Assembly (NCBI GenBank): GCA_001775355.1
Contig: MEWM01000086.1
Location: 1 to 14,212, forward strand
Direction of reading: 5' to 3'
From: a candidate division Zixibacteria bacterium RBG_16_43_9
Lineage (GTDB): Bacteria; Zixibacteria; MSB-5A5; RBG-16-43-9
Length of the DNA: 14,212 nucleotides
The notes under the pieces were generated by a model that was not told the origin of the DNA, ran no database searches, and was given only the letters and a program-made list of their open reading frames with translations. Shown here in pieces: positions 13,701 through 14,212 of the stretch; positions within the stretch are counted from its first letter, which is position 1, and every line of letters begins with the position of its first letter. The translations under genes were made by a program, and so were the position numbers.

Positions 13701-13723
13701 AAAAAGGTGGAGACTAACTCCAC
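13701..13723 (-). terminator. Possible terminator or attenuator between nadA and mutM
   Basis: On the minus strand, GTGGAG (13718-13723) and CTCCAC (13707-13712) form a 6 bp stem around TTAGT, followed by CTTTTTAG. The stem is short and the T-run modest. It could end nadA read-through or attenuate mutM, whose start codon is about 17 bases further on. Confidence 0.4.
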
Positions 13724-13767
13724 TCTCTTTTGAAAGGTTTTAGCAAAACTCAGAAAGACTTGTTTCA

Positions 13768-13789
13768 CGGGGCTGGGAGCCCCGCCTAC
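13768..13789 (-). repeat. GTAG-hairpin (REP-like) unit, group G
   Basis: CGGGGCT (13768-13774), loop GGG, AGCCCCG (13778-13784), then C and CTAC (13786-13789). On the minus strand this reads GTAG, G, then the 7 bp stem. It is paired in inverted orientation with the unit at 13813-13836. Confidence 0.75.
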
Positions 13790-13812
13790 GTGATAAAAGG
13801 TGCTATTCTCTC

Positions 13813-13836
13813 GTAGGTCGGGCACCCCTGCCCGAC
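13813..13836 (+). repeat. GTAG-hairpin (REP-like) unit, group F copy 2
   Basis: GTAG (13813-13816), GTCGGGCA (13817-13824), loop CCCC, TGCCCGAC (13829-13836): a perfect 8 bp stem. The GTAG ends of this unit and of 13768-13789 face each other across 23 bases. Confidence 0.85.
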
Positions 13837-13873
13837 AATCCTTTTCAATTCTTCAGGAACCTATTTCTTCTAT

Positions 13874-14212
13874 TTAAACAATCTCTAACATCCGGTCGAT
13901 CGATCTTTTGGCTTTCCGGGCGATATCTTCTGGAACTTCTATTTTATATACTAAATCCTGTAAAGACCACAAAATTTTCTCCAGATTATTCAGCTTCATA
14001 TTCGGGCAATCAGCTAATTCTGATGCAGGATAAAATCTTTTTCCCGGATTTTCCTTTTTCAATTTATGTAAAATCCCTATCTCGGTTCCGATTATGAACT
14101 CCTCGGATTTGGATTCCTTAGCATACTTGCAGATGCCGGTGGTGGAAAGCACCTTATCTGCCATGGCTATAACCTCAGGAATGCACTCCGGATGAACCAG
14201 GACCTCTGCCTT
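13874..14212 (-). CDS. nadA: Quinolinate synthase NadA, C-terminal part (partial)
   Basis: Condenses iminoaspartate with dihydroxyacetone phosphate to quinolinate, the precursor of NAD; a cytosolic [4Fe-4S] enzyme. The frame is open to the window edge, giving the last 112 residues; the N-terminal two thirds are outside. Family signatures: VLVHPECIPEV with a cluster cysteine, STTGICKYA, the EFIIGTEIGILHKL stretch, and DCPNMKLNNLEKILWSL with the last cluster cysteine. An in-frame ATG at 14164 is internal, not the start. The stop TAA is at 13874-13876, and a GTAG-hairpin pair follows it before mutM. No nadB or nadC is in view. Confidence 0.94.
   Translation of the reverse strand, partial: KAEVLVHPECIPEVIAMADKVLSTTGICKYAKESKSEEFIIGTEIGILHKLKKENPGKRFYPASELADCPNMKLNNLEKILWSLQDLVYKIEVPEDIARKAKRSIDRMLEIV

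Noticed and set aside
132..13836. CRISPR array
   Set aside because: The repeats are isolated hairpins with different stems and irregular spacing; there is no regular repeat-spacer unit and no cas gene.

Overview
The window reads as a stretch of bacterial chromosome of moderate GC, probably from an uncultivated lineage. Housekeeping genes (nadA, mutM, rex, a phosphomannomutase/phosphoglucomutase) sit beside large signalling proteins, and the gaps between genes are full of short hairpin repeats. An FCB-group or Zixibacteria-like origin would fit the style, but this is a guess; no rRNA or other marker is present. No tRNA, rRNA, CRISPR array, transposase or phage gene was seen.

Layout. 1-135 is the 3' end of a NUDIX hydrolase gene whose stop codon lies inside a hairpin repeat. 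136-595 is a repeat-rich gap. 596-2302 encodes a soluble GAF-PAS histidine kinase, and 2381-6109 a 1242-residue Ser/Thr kinase-ATPase-TPR protein. A bidirectional terminator (6121-6149) separates the latter from a possible 26-residue peptide gene on the minus strand (6196-6276). After an AT-rich gap, a good sigma70-type promoter (6872-6900) leads into an ABC importer-type ATPase (6921-8018) and, with no gap, an MFS exporter (8019-9248). The MFS gene converges on and overlaps by 6 bp the redox repressor gene rex (minus strand, 9243-9881). Rex has its own promoter (9904-9932) with a near-perfect Rex operator (9886-9903) directly downstream of the -10 box, so autoregulation is likely. Divergent from rex is the phosphohexomutase (10247-11602) with its own strong promoter. 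A double-receiver response regulator (11907-12674) follows, then mutM (minus, 12862-13683) and the C-terminal part of nadA (minus, 13874-14212).

The most notable feature is a dispersed set of small hairpins in nearly every gap. Most are a GTAG (often GTAGCG) tetranucleotide followed by a perfect 6-9 bp stem with a 3-4 base loop. The stem sequences fall into at least seven unrelated groups, and copies within a group differ by compensatory changes on both arms. This is the architecture of REP elements mobilised by RAYT transposases, but with unusual stem diversity.

How the genes work together: the histidine kinase and the Ser/Thr kinase-ATPase-TPR protein look like the two halves of the Ser/Thr kinase-ATPase-GAF-histidine kinase fusions known in cyanobacteria and myxobacteria, encoded here as neighbours. 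The double-receiver protein has no output domain and is a possible phosphoacceptor. Three promoters (ABC, rex, phosphohexomutase) share the form TTGnCA, 17 bases, TAnAnT, with expected leaders of only about 14-16 nucleotides.
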